A stretch of 64,000 nucleotides of DNA from Tangfeifania diversioriginum (GCF_900141875.1 NZ_FQZE01000027.1:1-64000); one strand, 5' to 3'. Shown: positions 36,716-46,933, counted from the first letter of the stretch. Numbers and translations: made by a program. Notes: generated by a model from the sequence alone, not told the origin.

Positions 36716-37063
36716 TTAGAATCTTTTTTCTTTGATTCTGGCTTTTTTCCCGGTTCTTCCACGCAGGTAGAACAGCCTTTTACGACGTACTTTACCTTTT
36801 TTGTTGATTTGAATACTGTCGATAAAAGGTGAGCCCAACGGGAAAATACGTTCCACGCCAATGCTTCCTGACATTTTACGTACAGTAAAGGTTTTGTTGT
36901 TTCCTCTTCCGCGAATCTGGAGTACCACACCGCGAAAGTTCTGTATCCTCTCTTTGTTTCCCTCTTTAATCTTGTAACTTACAGTTACCGTGTCACCGGC
37001 ACCAAATTGTGGGTGTTCGTTTTCTACTGCAAATTCGTTTTCTACAACTTTTATTAAATCCAT
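36716..37063 (-). CDS. rplS: 50S ribosomal protein L19
   Basis: A 115-residue L19, which sits at the 30S-50S interface. [20 protein letters not shown] and [18 protein letters not shown] are diagnostic. The ATG at 37063 (MDLIKVVE) is chosen over the upstream in-frame ATG at 37102 because L19 proteins begin at this point and the extra 13 residues have no counterpart. It is single-gene with a promoter at 37134-37163 and its own terminator. Confidence 0.96.
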   Translation of the reverse strand: MDLIKVVENEFAVENEHPQFGAGDTVTVSYKIKEGNKERIQNFRGVVLQIRGRGNNKTFTVRKMSGSIGVERIFPLGSPFIDSIQINKKGKVRRKRLFYLRGRTGKKARIKEKRF

Positions 37064-37133
37064 TTCTGAAGTATTTTTAATGTTGGCAATGTATTCCGTC
37101 ACATACCGGAAAAGAGATTGCTTAAAAGCGGTG

Positions 37134-37163
37134 CAAAAATAGTATTTTTTTTAACAGGGCAAA
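37134..37163 (-). promoter_or_regulatory. Promoter of rplS
   Basis: On the minus strand TTTG (37163-37160), 18 bp, TATTTTTG (37141-37134). It fits the Bacteroidota consensus and leaves a leader of about 65 nt, which may hold a control element for the ribosomal protein. Confidence 0.65.
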
Positions 37164-37221
37164 CAATATTGTCTGTCATTTTTTTATTTGCCGGATTGAA
37201 TTTCAAGGCTTGAAAAACTGA

Positions 37222-38910
37222 TTAATGCGACTCGCCAATAACTTTTAAGTGCTCGCCAGTTTTTTCCACAATTACACGGTACCACCATTCGGGATATCCG
37301 TTGAAATGAGGGGATCGTGGCATTCCGGTTTCAGTGCGTTCAAATGTACCGTCTTTTTCGCGTTTCACGTTGCCGTCGATGTATTTTACCAGCAGGTATT
37401 GTCCGAGCTCTTTCCAGCGGGCCGTCATGCTGTTGGCTTCGTTTACTGAGTATTGCGAAATAAAATCGCGGGCTTTCCCCTGTTCGCCTGAATTATAGAG
37501 CGCTTCAGCTGCTTTGTCAATTACCGGAACATAACTCACAAATTTGTCTTCCAGTTCTTTCTGAACTTCTTGCATATCTTTAATCATGTCGTTATAGCGC
37601 AGGTAGGCAAAGTTGGTTACCTGGTTAAAAGTCCAAAAGGCTGATGTTTCGCTGTAAGTGAGCAAGTCGCCGTTTCCAACGGCAAAGCATTCCGGTATTT
37701 CAGTAATTCCGCAATACATGGGCGCATAACAGGTGCTGTAGGTGTCGTCAACACCAAACCAGAGGATGCCGCCAATGGGGTCGGGCAGCCAGTTGCGGCT
37801 TTGGGTTACAAACGAAAAACCGGTTTGCTGGGTAGAGATGGCCCGCTCGTTGCAATATTCTACTGAATCAACTTCCCAGGTGAGGCCTCTCCAGCGGTAG
37901 GGCAGCTCAAATGGACCTGCGCCGATGTCTTGTGTCATATCCAGTTCAGTGCCTTCAAAATGATCGCGCATCATGCCCATTACATCCTGCACTGACAGTT
38001 TTTTATCGGGTTTAATCCACAGCGGCATCCGGTTCGATGCAAAATTATTGGGGCCGGCGTGTTCAATTATTCCTTTGGCGTAATCGGTATATTTTTTCAT
38101 TCCCTGGGCCACTTTGTTAAAACCGGCCCACACACGTGCTTCGCAAAAACGGGCGCCACCAAAATCAACCGGTGCATATACGTCTGAAAAACTAAAATCA
38201 TCATCCGACCCTTCGTACCAGCCTTTTTCGCGGGCAAACGAAATAACGTCTTCAGCATACAAACAATTTTCAGGATCATTTTTTGGAAAAGTGGTAATAC
38301 GCGCCTGGTTGGCATGACCGCTGATGTAACCATCAGGAACACGCAATGCCACCCAAACAGCACCTTTTTCACCTTCTCCCTTTCCAATTAATTCCAGAAT
38401 CCAAACTTCTTCGGGATCAGAGATTGAAAACGATTCGCCCGAACTGTAGTATCCGTAATTTTCTACCAATCCGGCCATTACCTCAATAGCTTCGCGGGCA
38501 GTTTTGGCCCGTTGCAGTGTGACGTAAATCAAGCTGCCGTAATCCATAATGGCGCCAGACTGACTCGAAAGTTCGCTGCGGCCGCCGTAAGTGGTTTCAC
38601 CAATGGCAAGCTGAAACTCGTTCATGTTTCCAACTACACTGTATGTATGGCGCGGTTGTGGTATTTTCCCGAGGTATTTCCCGGTATCCCATTCGTAAAT
38701 TTCGCGCATGGCCCCTTGTGGATGATCCATGGCCGGCTGGTAATACAATTCGCCGTAGAGTGTATGCGAATCGGCTGCATAAGTAATCATGGTGGAACCG
38801 TCAACCGAGGCTCCTGCTGTTATCAGAAAATTGGTGCAGGCATTTGAATTTTCAACATTCGATAAAAGGAATACAACTGCAAGTATCCCGGTCATTAATT
38901 TTGTTTTCAT
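37222..38910 (-). CDS. C69-family dipeptidase-like peptidase, exported
   Basis: A 562-residue Ntn-hydrolase-type peptidase. After a signal peptide the chain begins at Cys25 (NSNACTNFLI), the expected N-terminal nucleophile after cleavage. GNMNEFQLAIGETTYGG and the YGSLIYVTLQRAKTAREAIEVM region are typical of the family. The ATG at 38910 is preferred over 38943 because it gives a proper signal peptide and the TATATTTG element (38948-38941) lies between the two. Substrates are probably dipeptides. It stands alone. Confidence 0.9.
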   Translation of the reverse strand: MKTKLMTGILAVVFLLSNVENSNACTNFLITAGASVDGSTMITYAADSHTLYGELYYQPAMDHPQGAMREIYEWDTGKYLGKIPQPRHTYSVVGNMNEFQLAIGETTYGGRSELSSQSGAIMDYGSLIYVTLQRAKTAREAIEVMAGLVENYGYYSSGESFSISDPEEVWILELIGKGEGEKGAVWVALRVPDGYISGHANQARITTFPKNDPENCLYAEDVISFAREKGWYEGSDDDFSFSDVYAPVDFGGARFCEARVWAGFNKVAQGMKKYTDYAKGIIEHAGPNNFASNRMPLWIKPDKKLSVQDVMGMMRDHFEGTELDMTQDIGAGPFELPYRWRGLTWEVDSVEYCNERAISTQQTGFSFVTQSRNWLPDPIGGILWFGVDDTYSTCYAPMYCGITEIPECFAVGNGDLLTYSETSAFWTFNQVTNFAYLRYNDMIKDMQEVQKELEDKFVSYVPVIDKAAEALYNSGEQGKARDFISQYSVNEANSMTARWKELGQYLLVKYIDGNVKREKDGTFERTETGMPRSPHFNGYPEWWYRVIVEKTGEHLKVIGESH

Positions 38911-39014
38911 TATTAGTATCGTTTTAATTTTCAGGAAAGGCAAATATAATTAATTTCAAAAACCAACTGTAGATTTTTGTTATTTGCGGCAAATGAGGGT
39001 TTTCAGGATTTGTT

Positions 39015-40196
39015 TCAGATGCACTGTTGTATTTTCTCAAGTGTACTTTTTATGTCATTGTCGAGTCCTACTGAAAATCGCACCAGCCCGTCGGAAAGGC
39101 CCATTTGTTTCTGAACTTCGGGCGGAACTTCTGAAGAGGTGCTGTGTCCAGAGCAACTGAAAAGTGTTTTGAAATATCCCAGACTAACAGCAAGATAGCC
39201 CACTCCGGCATCCTGCATGTTTTTCATAAACCGGTTGGCATTCTTCTCTGTTTTGAAGTCGAGTGCCAGCATTCCGCCAAAACCAAAATCGCTGTTCATG
39301 AGTTTTTTATGAAGTTCGTGTTGAGGATGGGATGGCAGTCCGGGATAATTGATTTTCAACCCTGATTTTTCAAACTCTTCGGCCAGAAACTGTGCATTTT
39401 TGCTGTGCTGTTTCATTCGGAGGTGCAGTGTGTGCAGATTTTTCAAAATGCCGGACGAGCGAAGCGGATCGAGTACCGGGCCCAGCAGCATTGCAGTTCC
39501 TTCTGTTACGTTCGATAATTGGTTGATGAATTCATTCGTACCGCAAATTGCCCCGGCCACGCAGTCGTTTTTGCCGTTGATGAATTTGGTCATGCTGTAA
39601 ACCACGATGTCGGCTCCAAGAAGGGCAGGCGTCATTATCATTGGCGTGAAGGTATTGTCCACCATCAATTTGGCGCCGTGTTTGTGTGCCATTTTTGCCA
39701 GTTCCGGGATGTCGGAAACCTGCAGCAGCGGATTGGTTACACTCTCGGTGTAAATCACTTTGGTGTTGGGCTGCATGGCGGCTTTCACCTGTTTCATGTC
39801 GGTAATATCCACAAATGAAACCTCGATATTGTAACGCGGCAGCCAGTTCTTCAGAAAAGCGAAAGTGCCGCCGTAGGTTGTAACGCTTGTAACAATATGG
39901 TCACCTGAGCGGCACAGTTGCAAAAGCGCGCAGGTTATAGCTGCCATTCCCGAGGAAGTTATCCATGCCGATTTGGTATTTTCAAGCGCTGCCATGGCAT
40001 CAGCCAAATACTTGTTACTGGGGTTCCAGTGGCGCGAATATAAAAAACAGCCTTCCATGTGGCCCTGGAAGGTTTCTTCCATGGTTTCGCCTTCCAGAAA
40101 AGTATAGGTCGATGAGTCAGTAATCGACGGGTTTACACCGCCAAACTCGCCAAATTGTTTTAGCTCGTAAAGTTTTTGTGCCGGATCGAATTTCAT
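39015..40196 (-). CDS. Cys/Met metabolism PLP enzyme (methionine gamma-lyase-like)
   Basis: A 393-residue trans-sulfuration family enzyme. The PLP lysine is in VVYSMTKFINGKND. The SSGMAAITCALLQL, YGGTFAFLKNW and ESVTNPLLQVSDIP motifs are conserved family elements. Members include methionine gamma-lyase, cystathionine lyases and O-acetylhomoserine sulfhydrylase; the exact reaction cannot be settled here. The C-terminal SCSGHSTSSEVPPEVQKQMGL region is that of the lyases. It is not in an operon. Confidence 0.9.
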   Translation of the reverse strand: MKFDPAQKLYELKQFGEFGGVNPSITDSSTYTFLEGETMEETFQGHMEGCFLYSRHWNPSNKYLADAMAALENTKSAWITSSGMAAITCALLQLCRSGDHIVTSVTTYGGTFAFLKNWLPRYNIEVSFVDITDMKQVKAAMQPNTKVIYTESVTNPLLQVSDIPELAKMAHKHGAKLMVDNTFTPMIMTPALLGADIVVYSMTKFINGKNDCVAGAICGTNEFINQLSNVTEGTAMLLGPVLDPLRSSGILKNLHTLHLRMKQHSKNAQFLAEEFEKSGLKINYPGLPSHPQHELHKKLMNSDFGFGGMLALDFKTEKNANRFMKNMQDAGVGYLAVSLGYFKTLFSCSGHSTSSEVPPEVQKQMGLSDGLVRFSVGLDNDIKSTLEKIQQCI

Positions 40197-40321
40197 TTTT
40201 ACTGGTTTTTAGTTTGGGTTGAAAATAGGGGAATTTGCGGAATTGAAATATGATATTGGTTGGGTTTGCGGGACGTTGGTTTTTGGAATTTTATCCAATA
40301 CAATCATCTAGTAATGCGGAT

Positions 40322-41398
40322 CTAATCCACGCCATCCGGAAAAATCACCCCCGAACTACTGTCCCTGCTTGCTCCTGTCACCGAGGCATAACAATTAACT
40401 TCACCCAAATGCCGCAACAATCCCAAAAACGCAAAAACCAGCGCCTCTTTGTAATCAATGATCTGTTTTTCAGGAATGATTATTTCAGCAGAACTATGCG
40501 TTTTTAGCTGTTCGATTAAGAAGGTGTTGAAGGCTCCGCCTCCTGTTACCAGCACTTTTCCGGTTGCGGGTGTGGCTTTTGCAATTTGAATGGCAATATG
40601 TTCGTAAGCTGTTCTCAATTTATCCTGAACCGAAAGATTCGATTCTTCGGTAACCGGGGAAAAGTAACTGTCCATCCACTCTTTTCCCAGTGACTTGGGT
40701 GGGTTTTGAGCATAAAACTCCAATTGATTCAGCTTTTCAAGCAATTGGTTGTCAATTGTACCCTGCCGTCCCAATTCACCGTTTTCGTCATAAGGTTTTC
40801 CCAGTTTCCGGACCAAATCGTTCAGTATAAAATTTGCCGGGCAAATGTCGAAGGCAATCCGTTTGCCGTTTTGTTCGAACGAAATATTGGCAAATCCGCC
40901 AAGGTTGAGGCACGTTTCGTATTCGCTGAAGAGCAGTCGGTCGCCAACCGGCACCAGCGGCGCCCCCTGTCCGCCAAGGGCCACATCTCCCGTGCGGAAA
41001 TCGGCCACTGTGGTGATTCCGGTTTCGGCAGCAATGTCGGCCCCGTTTCCCACCTGAAAAGTGAAATATTTTTCGGGCTGATGAAAAACCGTGTGCCCGT
41101 GTGAGGCGATGATTTCCGGTATAAAACCGGTGGCGTTCATAAACCATTTGATTTCTTTCCCCAAAAAACGACCGTAGTCAGCGTGAAGTAGAATCAGCTT
41201 TTCGCCACTTAGTTCAGTGGAACCGCGAAGCCTGTTTTCCCAATCGTGGCCGTATGCTACCGTTTCGGCTGCTGTAATTTGAAAATTCCACTTTCCGTCG
41301 TTATAATAGAATTCAACAGCGGCCAGATCGAGTCCGTCGAGCGAAGTCCCCGACATCACTCCAATCACTTTGTATTTACTTCCAGAACGAGGCTTCAT
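40322..41398 (-). CDS. anmK: Anhydro-N-acetylmuramic acid kinase
   Basis: A 358-residue sugar kinase that recycles cell-wall anhydroMurNAc to MurNAc-6-phosphate. GVMSGTSLDGLDLA near the start is the family signature, with ASHGHTVFHQPE, TVADFRTGDVALGGQGAPLVP and VTGGGAFNTFLIEQL as further conserved elements. Its start overlaps the end of the upstream M23 peptidase gene by 23 bp, linking wall degradation and recycling in one transcript. Confidence 0.95.
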   Translation of the reverse strand: MKPRSGSKYKVIGVMSGTSLDGLDLAAVEFYYNDGKWNFQITAAETVAYGHDWENRLRGSTELSGEKLILLHADYGRFLGKEIKWFMNATGFIPEIIASHGHTVFHQPEKYFTFQVGNGADIAAETGITTVADFRTGDVALGGQGAPLVPVGDRLLFSEYETCLNLGGFANISFEQNGKRIAFDICPANFILNDLVRKLGKPYDENGELGRQGTIDNQLLEKLNQLEFYAQNPPKSLGKEWMDSYFSPVTEESNLSVQDKLRTAYEHIAIQIAKATPATGKVLVTGGGAFNTFLIEQLKTHSSAEIIIPEKQIIDYKEALVFAFLGLLRHLGEVNCYASVTGASRDSSSGVIFPDGVD

Positions 41399-43079
41399 AA
41401 GTAGTTGTGTTTCCGCTGTAATCGGTTATCGTTAATTCAAACTGATGGCGTTTCTGCAATTCAAAGCGTTCAGGATCAAAATAATGTGTTATCAGATTGC
41501 TTTTTGCATCGTACTCAAAAAGCGCCCAACGGCCGTCTAATTTTCCTTCAATAATGTGAATTCCCGACAAATCATCTGATATTCGGAAACGGATGCGCTT
41601 TGTCTCCGAAAGTTCCCCATTATTATTTATGCTCAGGGGAATCACACGTGGAGGAACGGTATCCACTGCCACGGCGTAATTCCCAAAATTCCTGATATTT
41701 CCGGTTACCCAGCCGTTTTTATAGGTTCCGCCGGCAGTACTGTAAAGCCCGGAAACGGTATCCACCCTTACCAGCAGTGCTTTGGGCCGCAAATGTTTTT
41801 CAATGTTTTTTGTTTCAATTGACATTCGGGCACTGGTGTGGATCGGAACAGATTCATCGTGAACGGTGTGAATGTCGGAAAAGAATTCTTCCCATCCCGC
41901 TTTTTTTGAATACTTGAAAGGAATATCGGTATAAAATGCATTTTTCGGAAAATCGATTTTGATGCCGCCGGAACGAAATTGGTTTTCCCGGTCGTATTTC
42001 ATGAGTTCGACGTACTCTTTTTGCGGGGGTGAAACTTTCCGTGATTTACTTTCAATGTTAAAATCAAGCACCGATTTGTTCCCGTGTGTATCAGTAAGCT
42101 CAAACCGCACATGGTGTATATTGCCGTCGGTTACCCTGAGGATGCCGCTTTCACGAATGTACTCGTAAATGCTTAAACGGTTGCCCGGATCGACCCATGT
42201 TTTGTGAAACCTGCGGCGGGAGTGGTTGTATTCGCCATAATCGATGTGGCTGTTAATGTAGCGTGTTTCGGCAAACGAAAAGCGGTCCATTTTGAAGGAG
42301 TAATACAATTCCCCGTCGAATTTAAGCTGAATAGAGTACACTCCGCAGCGGTTGTGCGATTCATCAAAGAAATCGTTGGTTTGAATGGCAAATCCGATTT
42401 GGCCATACACCGGGATAATCGGATTTCCTTTAATGTGGTAGCTTCCGTTTCTGAACTCCACGGGGAATGATTTTTTTACTGCATTGTAGTCAACATGCGA
42501 ATAGTCAGAAAGCGGCACCAGCATCACCGAAAAAATCCTCGGAGGTGTGTTGTCTTTTACCGGGAAGTCAAATTTTAGCGGGTTCAGCGGTTCTTCGCTT
42601 TCGGTATCCCGTATTTCGAAATGAAGGTGCGGGCCGCCCGAACTTCCGGTGTTGCCGCTTCGGGCAATAAATTCGTTTTGCTTTACCTCGAACGAACCAT
42701 CAGGCACCTGCAAATCAACCCGGAACGATTCTTTTTCATACTGAATATTTTTTACGTATTCCTCGATGTCTTCTCTGAAGTTTTCCAAATGTCCGTAAAC
42801 TGATGTGGTGCCGTTGGGATGATCAATGTAAACGGCTTTGCCAAAACCAGTGGGTGAAACCACGATGCGCGAAACAACGCCATCGGCTACAGAATATACA
42901 GGAATTCCTGTTACCCCCTGGGTTTTAATATCGATTCCCGAGTGAAAATGGTTGCTGCGCAGTTCTGCAAAACTCCCGCTTAAAATGAGGGGAATTTTCA
43001 GGGGTTCTGAATAATAATTGCTTTGTCCGTAAAGGTTTGCCGATAAAAGAATCAGCAGAATGATAGTCAAATATTTCAT
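41376..43079 (-). CDS. M23-family metallopeptidase, exported
   Basis: A 567-residue cell-wall endopeptidase. After a signal peptide (1-18) the LytM core shows zinc ligands His46 and Asp50 (HFHSGID) and His151/His153 (GGPHLHFEIRD). These are intact, so the enzyme should be active rather than a LytM activator. The remaining 400 residues are beta-rich and end with a Big/Ig-like segment. It is co-transcribed with anmK, whose start lies inside its 3' end. A CAAATTTA (-7 element TAAATTTG) at 43111-43118 lies upstream. Confidence 0.9.
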   Translation of the reverse strand: MKYLTIILLILLSANLYGQSNYYSEPLKIPLILSGSFAELRSNHFHSGIDIKTQGVTGIPVYSVADGVVSRIVVSPTGFGKAVYIDHPNGTTSVYGHLENFREDIEEYVKNIQYEKESFRVDLQVPDGSFEVKQNEFIARSGNTGSSGGPHLHFEIRDTESEEPLNPLKFDFPVKDNTPPRIFSVMLVPLSDYSHVDYNAVKKSFPVEFRNGSYHIKGNPIIPVYGQIGFAIQTNDFFDESHNRCGVYSIQLKFDGELYYSFKMDRFSFAETRYINSHIDYGEYNHSRRRFHKTWVDPGNRLSIYEYIRESGILRVTDGNIHHVRFELTDTHGNKSVLDFNIESKSRKVSPPQKEYVELMKYDRENQFRSGGIKIDFPKNAFYTDIPFKYSKKAGWEEFFSDIHTVHDESVPIHTSARMSIETKNIEKHLRPKALLVRVDTVSGLYSTAGGTYKNGWVTGNIRNFGNYAVAVDTVPPRVIPLSINNNGELSETKRIRFRISDDLSGIHIIEGKLDGRWALFEYDAKSNLITHYFDPERFELQKRHQFELTITDYSGNTTTYEASFWK

Positions 43080-43201
43080 TAAAAAAACTTTAGGCCGGTA
43101 AATAGTACTGCAAATTTAGGAATCCATTTTTCCTCCCGAATTTATTTTGAGGTTATTTTTTTCAATATTTTGCAAACGTTTTCACAATAGGTTAAAAATA
43201 T

Positions 43202-43209
43202 TAACTTTG
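43202..43209 (+). promoter_or_regulatory. -7 promoter element of the zapB-like/zapA genes
   Basis: TAACTTTG matches TAnnTTTG, 19 bp before the ATG at 43229. No -33 TTTG was found at the usual distance. Confidence 0.5.
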
Positions 43210-43228
43210 TCAGTGAATTGCAGCAAAA

Positions 43229-43522
43229 ATGACCGAAGAAGAACGTATCCTTCTGAACGAGTTAAAAGCCAATACAAAACAGCTTTTTCAGGCGTTCCAT
43301 AAATTGGAGGCAGATAAGAAACAATTGGAAGAGCAGCTGGCATTTTTAAAAAATGAAATAGCCCGGATTGAAGGTGAAAAAACAGAGCTCGGTCAGAGAA
43401 ATGACAGTTTGGAAATGGCCAACCGGATTTTGTCGGGAAAAGACGAAAACCACGAGGCCAGGAAAAGAATGAATAAAGTTATACGGGAAATTGATAAATG
43501 TATTTCATTACTAAACAAGTAA
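43229..43522 (+). CDS. Small coiled-coil protein, ZapB-like
   Basis: A 97-residue protein that is almost entirely coiled coil from residue 4 to about 70 (LEADKKQLEEQLAFLKNEIARIEGEK), with a basic C-terminus. Its place directly before zapA and its form suggest a partner of ZapA at the division ring, as ZapB is in other bacteria; sequence alone does not prove this. Coupling to the next gene is tight (3-6 bp). Confidence 0.75.
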   Translation: MTEEERILLNELKANTKQLFQAFHKLEADKKQLEEQLAFLKNEIARIEGEKTELGQRNDSLEMANRILSGKDENHEARKRMNKVIREIDKCISLLNK

Positions 43523-43525
43523 TGA

Positions 43526-43831
43526 GTGGTGGATAAGAATCAATTGAGAATAAATATTAAGATCGAAGGCAGGGTTTATCCGCTTAACATCGATCGCAAA
43601 GATGAAGAGAGGCACAGGGTTGCTGCAAAAACTGTAAACGAAACGGTGAACAAGTTTAAAACACTTTTTCGTGATAAAGATGCCCGCGATATTTTGGCAA
43701 TGGCAGCATTTCAGATTGCTTTAAATCAAACAGAATTGCTGGAGCATGCCGACAAGTCTCTTTTCGTTGATGAACTGAAAAATTTAAACGATGATATTTC
43801 AGATTTTCTGAAGGAAAAATCGGAGGAATAA
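43526..43831 (+). CDS. zapA: Cell division protein ZapA family
   Basis: A 101-residue ZapA-like protein, which bundles FtsZ. LRINIKIEGRVYPLNI and AAKTVNETVNKFKTLFRDKDARDILAMAAFQIAL match the family, ending in a C-terminal helix. The start is GTG, at 43526 or 43529. It is 4 bp after the coiled-coil gene and 107 bp before rny, a gap that contains a possible small RNA. Confidence 0.88.
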   Translation: MVDKNQLRINIKIEGRVYPLNIDRKDEERHRVAAKTVNETVNKFKTLFRDKDARDILAMAAFQIALNQTELLEHADKSLFVDELKNLNDDISDFLKEKSEE

Positions 43832-43938
43832 AGTTTTAAATAAGAGATATTTATCAGGAGCCCGTATTAGGTCACTTTCTTTAACAAAAATTAAGTGATT
43901 TATTACGGGTTGTTTATTAATAAATTAAATTAAAAATA
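43832..43938 (+). ncRNA. Candidate 6S-like (6S-Flavo-type) RNA between zapA and rny
   Basis: The 107-bp gap holds a long imperfect hairpin: CCCGTATTAGGTCACTT (about 43861-43877) against AAGTGATTTATTACGGG (about 43892-43908), 14 of 17 paired before counting G-U pairs, with bulged AT-rich flanks that can also pair. The zapA-adjacent place recalls 6S RNA, which lies next to zapA in proteobacteria, and a Bacteroidota 6S-like family exists. The assignment is tentative; a plain attenuator for rny is the main alternative. Confidence 0.4.
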
Positions 43939-45501
43939 ATGGATTGGATACAAATACTAATAGGAGTAGCAGCCGGTTTTCTGGGAGGCGGAGCGTTGGC
44001 TTACGTCATCTGGAACAAGGCGTTGAATTCGAAAAAACAGCGAATTATCGATGAGGCCAAAAGTGAAGGTGAAGTCATTAAAAAAGACAAAATCCTGCAG
44101 GCCAAAGAGAAGTTTATTCAACTGAAAACTGACCACGAAAAATTTATTCAGGAGAAAGGGGCTAAAATCGGCCAGCTTGAGAATAAATTAAACCAACGCG
44201 AAAATACCATTAACCAGCGGCGTGAAGAGTTGAATAAGAAAACCAAAGAGTTTGAAAATACCCGCAAAGAGGTGGAAGCCATTCGCGAAAACCTAAACTC
44301 CCAGTTGCAACGCGTTGAGCACAAAAGCGAAGAGCTCGACAAACTTCGCAAACAACATCAGGATATGCTGGAGCAGATTTCAGGTCTGTCGGCCGAAGAG
44401 GCAAAAGCCCAGCTGGTTGAATCGCTGAAAGAGGAAGCCCAATCGGATGCCGTGGCTTACGTGAACGAAATTATGGAAGAAGCCAAGCAAACGGCCAATA
44501 AAGAAGCCAAGAAGATTGTGGTGAAATCCATTCAACGGGTAGCAACAGAAACTGCTGTTGAAAATGCCGTTACCATTTTCCATATTGAAAGTGACGAAAT
44601 TAAAGGCCGCATTATTGGTCGTGAAGGACGAAACATCAGGGCGCTTGAAGCCGCAACAGGTGTTGAAATAGTGGTTGACGACACGCCTGAAGCCATTGTG
44701 CTTTCGGCTTTCGATCCGGTGCGCCGCGAAATTGCCCGTCTGGCACTTCACCAGCTTGTAACCGACGGCCGCATTCACCCGGCACGCATTGAAGAAGTGG
44801 TGGGTAAAGTGAAAAAGCAAATTGAAGAAGAAATTATTGAAACCGGTAAACGGACCGCCATCGACCTTGGTATTCACGGGCTACACCCCGAACTGGTGCG
44901 TTTAATTGGTAAAATGAAATACCGTTCGTCATACGGCCAAAACCTGTTGCAGCACTCGCGCGAGGTGGCCAACCTGAGTGCAATTATGGCCTCGGAGCTT
45001 GGGCTGAACCCTAAAAAAGCCAAGCGCGCCGGATTGTTGCACGATATTGGAAAAGTGCCGGATGATGAGCCGGAATTGCCGCACGCCATTTTAGGAATGA
45101 AGCTGGCCGAGAAATACAAGGAAAAACCGGATATTGCCAACGCCATTGGCGCTCACCACGACGAAATGGAGATGCAGACACTGCTGGCTCCGATCGTACA
45201 GGTTTGTGATGCCATTTCAGGTGCCCGTCCGGGAGCCCGCCGCGAAGTGGTTGAGTCGTACATCAAGCGATTGAAAGACCTCGAAGATTTGGCACTGTCG
45301 TATCCGGGAGTTACCAAAACGTATGCTATCCAGGCCGGCCGCGAACTGCGTGTTATTGTTGGTTCCGACAAGATGAGCGACCAGGAAACAGAGCAGCTTT
45401 CATACGATATTTCAAAACGCATCCAGGATGAAATGACTTATCCCGGACAGATTAAAATCACCGTTATCCGCGAAACACGGGTAGTGAGTTACGCGAAATA
45501 G
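43939..45501 (+). CDS. rny: Ribonuclease Y
   Basis: A 520-residue membrane-anchored endoribonuclease that starts mRNA decay. An N-terminal membrane helix (about 4-26) is followed by a long coiled coil (30-200), a KH domain ([16 protein letters not shown], from about 223) and an HD domain with His-Asp at about 368-369 ([12 protein letters not shown]) and GAHHDEME. All catalytic motifs are present. A terminator follows 23 bp after the stop. Confidence 0.96.
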   Translation: MDWIQILIGVAAGFLGGGALAYVIWNKALNSKKQRIIDEAKSEGEVIKKDKILQAKEKFIQLKTDHEKFIQEKGAKIGQLENKLNQRENTINQRREELNKKTKEFENTRKEVEAIRENLNSQLQRVEHKSEELDKLRKQHQDMLEQISGLSAEEAKAQLVESLKEEAQSDAVAYVNEIMEEAKQTANKEAKKIVVKSIQRVATETAVENAVTIFHIESDEIKGRIIGREGRNIRALEAATGVEIVVDDTPEAIVLSAFDPVRREIARLALHQLVTDGRIHPARIEEVVGKVKKQIEEEIIETGKRTAIDLGIHGLHPELVRLIGKMKYRSSYGQNLLQHSREVANLSAIMASELGLNPKKAKRAGLLHDIGKVPDDEPELPHAILGMKLAEKYKEKPDIANAIGAHHDEMEMQTLLAPIVQVCDAISGARPGARREVVESYIKRLKDLEDLALSYPGVTKTYAIQAGRELRVIVGSDKMSDQETEQLSYDISKRIQDEMTYPGQIKITVIRETRVVSYAK

Positions 45502-45524
45502 AAAAGTACTCAGATAAATAATTG

Positions 45525-45557
45525 AAACCGGTTGCAAGAGTTGTAGCCGGTTTTTTT
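45525..45557 (+). terminator. Terminator of rny
   Basis: AAACCGGTTGCAA, 3-nt loop, TTGTAGCCGGTTT with small mismatches, followed by a T-run to 45557. It sits between the convergent rny and rarA genes. Confidence 0.88.
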
Positions 45558-45561
45558 GTGG

Positions 45562-46836
45562 CTAAAATCGTTTTCCCCACCAGTTGCGCAGCCGTTCCAG
45601 GATTTTATTTTCCTGCGGGTTCTTGCCGGGGTGGTAAATGCGTTCTTTCTGAATTTCTTCAGGCAGGAAATCCTGCTCGGCAAAATTCCCCTCGTAAGAA
45701 TGGGCGTATTTGTAATTTTTCCCGTAGCCAATTTCTTTCATGAGTTTGGTTGGCGCGTTACGGAGGTGCAAAGGCACCGGAAGATCGCCGGTTTTTTTCA
45801 CCAGCGCAACGGCTTCGTCAATGGCCATGTAGGCCGAATTGCTTTTGGGCGAAGTGGCCAGGTAAATCGCACATTCCGAAAGGATAATCCGTGCTTCGGG
45901 ATAACCAATCTGGTGCACGGCATCGAACGTGCCCTGTGCCAGCAACAGCGCGTTGGGGTTGGCCAGGCCAATGTCTTCTGACGCGAGGATGAGCAACCTC
46001 CGGGCAATAAATTTTACATCTTCGCCACCTTCAATCATGCGGGCGAGCCAGTAAACAGCCGCGTCGGGGTCGCTGCCCCTGATGCTTTTTATGAATGCTG
46101 AAATGATATCGTAATGCATTTCGCCTTTTTTGTCGTAGGTAGCCAGGTTGCGCTGCAGGCAGGCAACTACTTTATCGTCGGTGATTTCAATTTTGTCGCT
46201 TTCTTCAGAAAGAACAACCAGTTCGAGAATATTGAGCAATTTCCGTGCGTCGCCCCCGGAGTAGAGCAGCATTGCCCGGTCTTCTGTAATCGTTATTGAT
46301 TTTTTTTTCAGCTCCACATCCTTTTTCAGGGCCGAGTCAACAATGTTTAAAAGGTCTTTTTTATAGAGTGAGTTTAAAATATACACCTGGCAGCGGGAGA
46401 GGAGCGGGGAGATGACTTCGAAGGAAGGATTTTCGGTGGTGGCACCAATCAGTGTGATGGTTCCGTCTTCAACTGCGCCCAGCAGCGAATCCTGTTGCGA
46501 TTTGCTGAACCTGTGGATTTCGTCGATAAACAAGATCGGATTGGGCCGGTTGAAAAATTGCTGTTTTTTTGCTTTTTCAATCACCTCGCGTACATCTTTT
46601 ACGCCTGAATTAATGGCACTGAGCGTGTGAAACGGGCGTTCGAGCGTGTTGGCTATAATTCGGGCCAGTGTGGTTTTACCAACTCCCGGAGGGCCCCACA
46701 ATATGAGCGACGAGAGGTTGCCCGATTCAATCATTTTTCGCAACACGCTGTTTTTGCCCACAAGATGTTCCTGTCCGGTGTAATCGTCAAGTGTTTTTGG
46801 CCGGAGCCGTTCGGCAAGTGGTTGGTTTGCACTCAT
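45562..46836 (-). CDS. rarA: Replication-associated recombination ATPase RarA (MgsA)
   Basis: A 424-residue AAA+ protein acting at stalled forks. Walker A is GPPGVGKT (48-55), Walker B DEIHRF (105-110), sensor 1 IGATTENPSF, and the C-terminal tetramerisation/helical region HLRNAPTKLMKEIGYGKNYKYAH is characteristic. A -7 element TACCTTTG (46890-46883, minus strand) lies about 47 bp upstream. Confidence 0.96.
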   Translation of the reverse strand: MSANQPLAERLRPKTLDDYTGQEHLVGKNSVLRKMIESGNLSSLILWGPPGVGKTTLARIIANTLERPFHTLSAINSGVKDVREVIEKAKKQQFFNRPNPILFIDEIHRFSKSQQDSLLGAVEDGTITLIGATTENPSFEVISPLLSRCQVYILNSLYKKDLLNIVDSALKKDVELKKKSITITEDRAMLLYSGGDARKLLNILELVVLSEESDKIEITDDKVVACLQRNLATYDKKGEMHYDIISAFIKSIRGSDPDAAVYWLARMIEGGEDVKFIARRLLILASEDIGLANPNALLLAQGTFDAVHQIGYPEARIILSECAIYLATSPKSNSAYMAIDEAVALVKKTGDLPVPLHLRNAPTKLMKEIGYGKNYKYAHSYEGNFAEQDFLPEEIQKERIYHPGKNPQENKILERLRNWWGKRF

Positions 46837-46933
46837 TTTTTTCAGGTAAAAAATTTAATAATAAGTTGAACAGAGAAACACTCAAAGGTAAAATTTATTA
46901 TTTGAGATTAGGAAAGCGATACCACTGAAAAAG

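Noticed and set aside
36655-36930. 91-codon frame on the minus strand
   Set aside because: It is an out-of-frame shadow of rplS and runs through its terminator.
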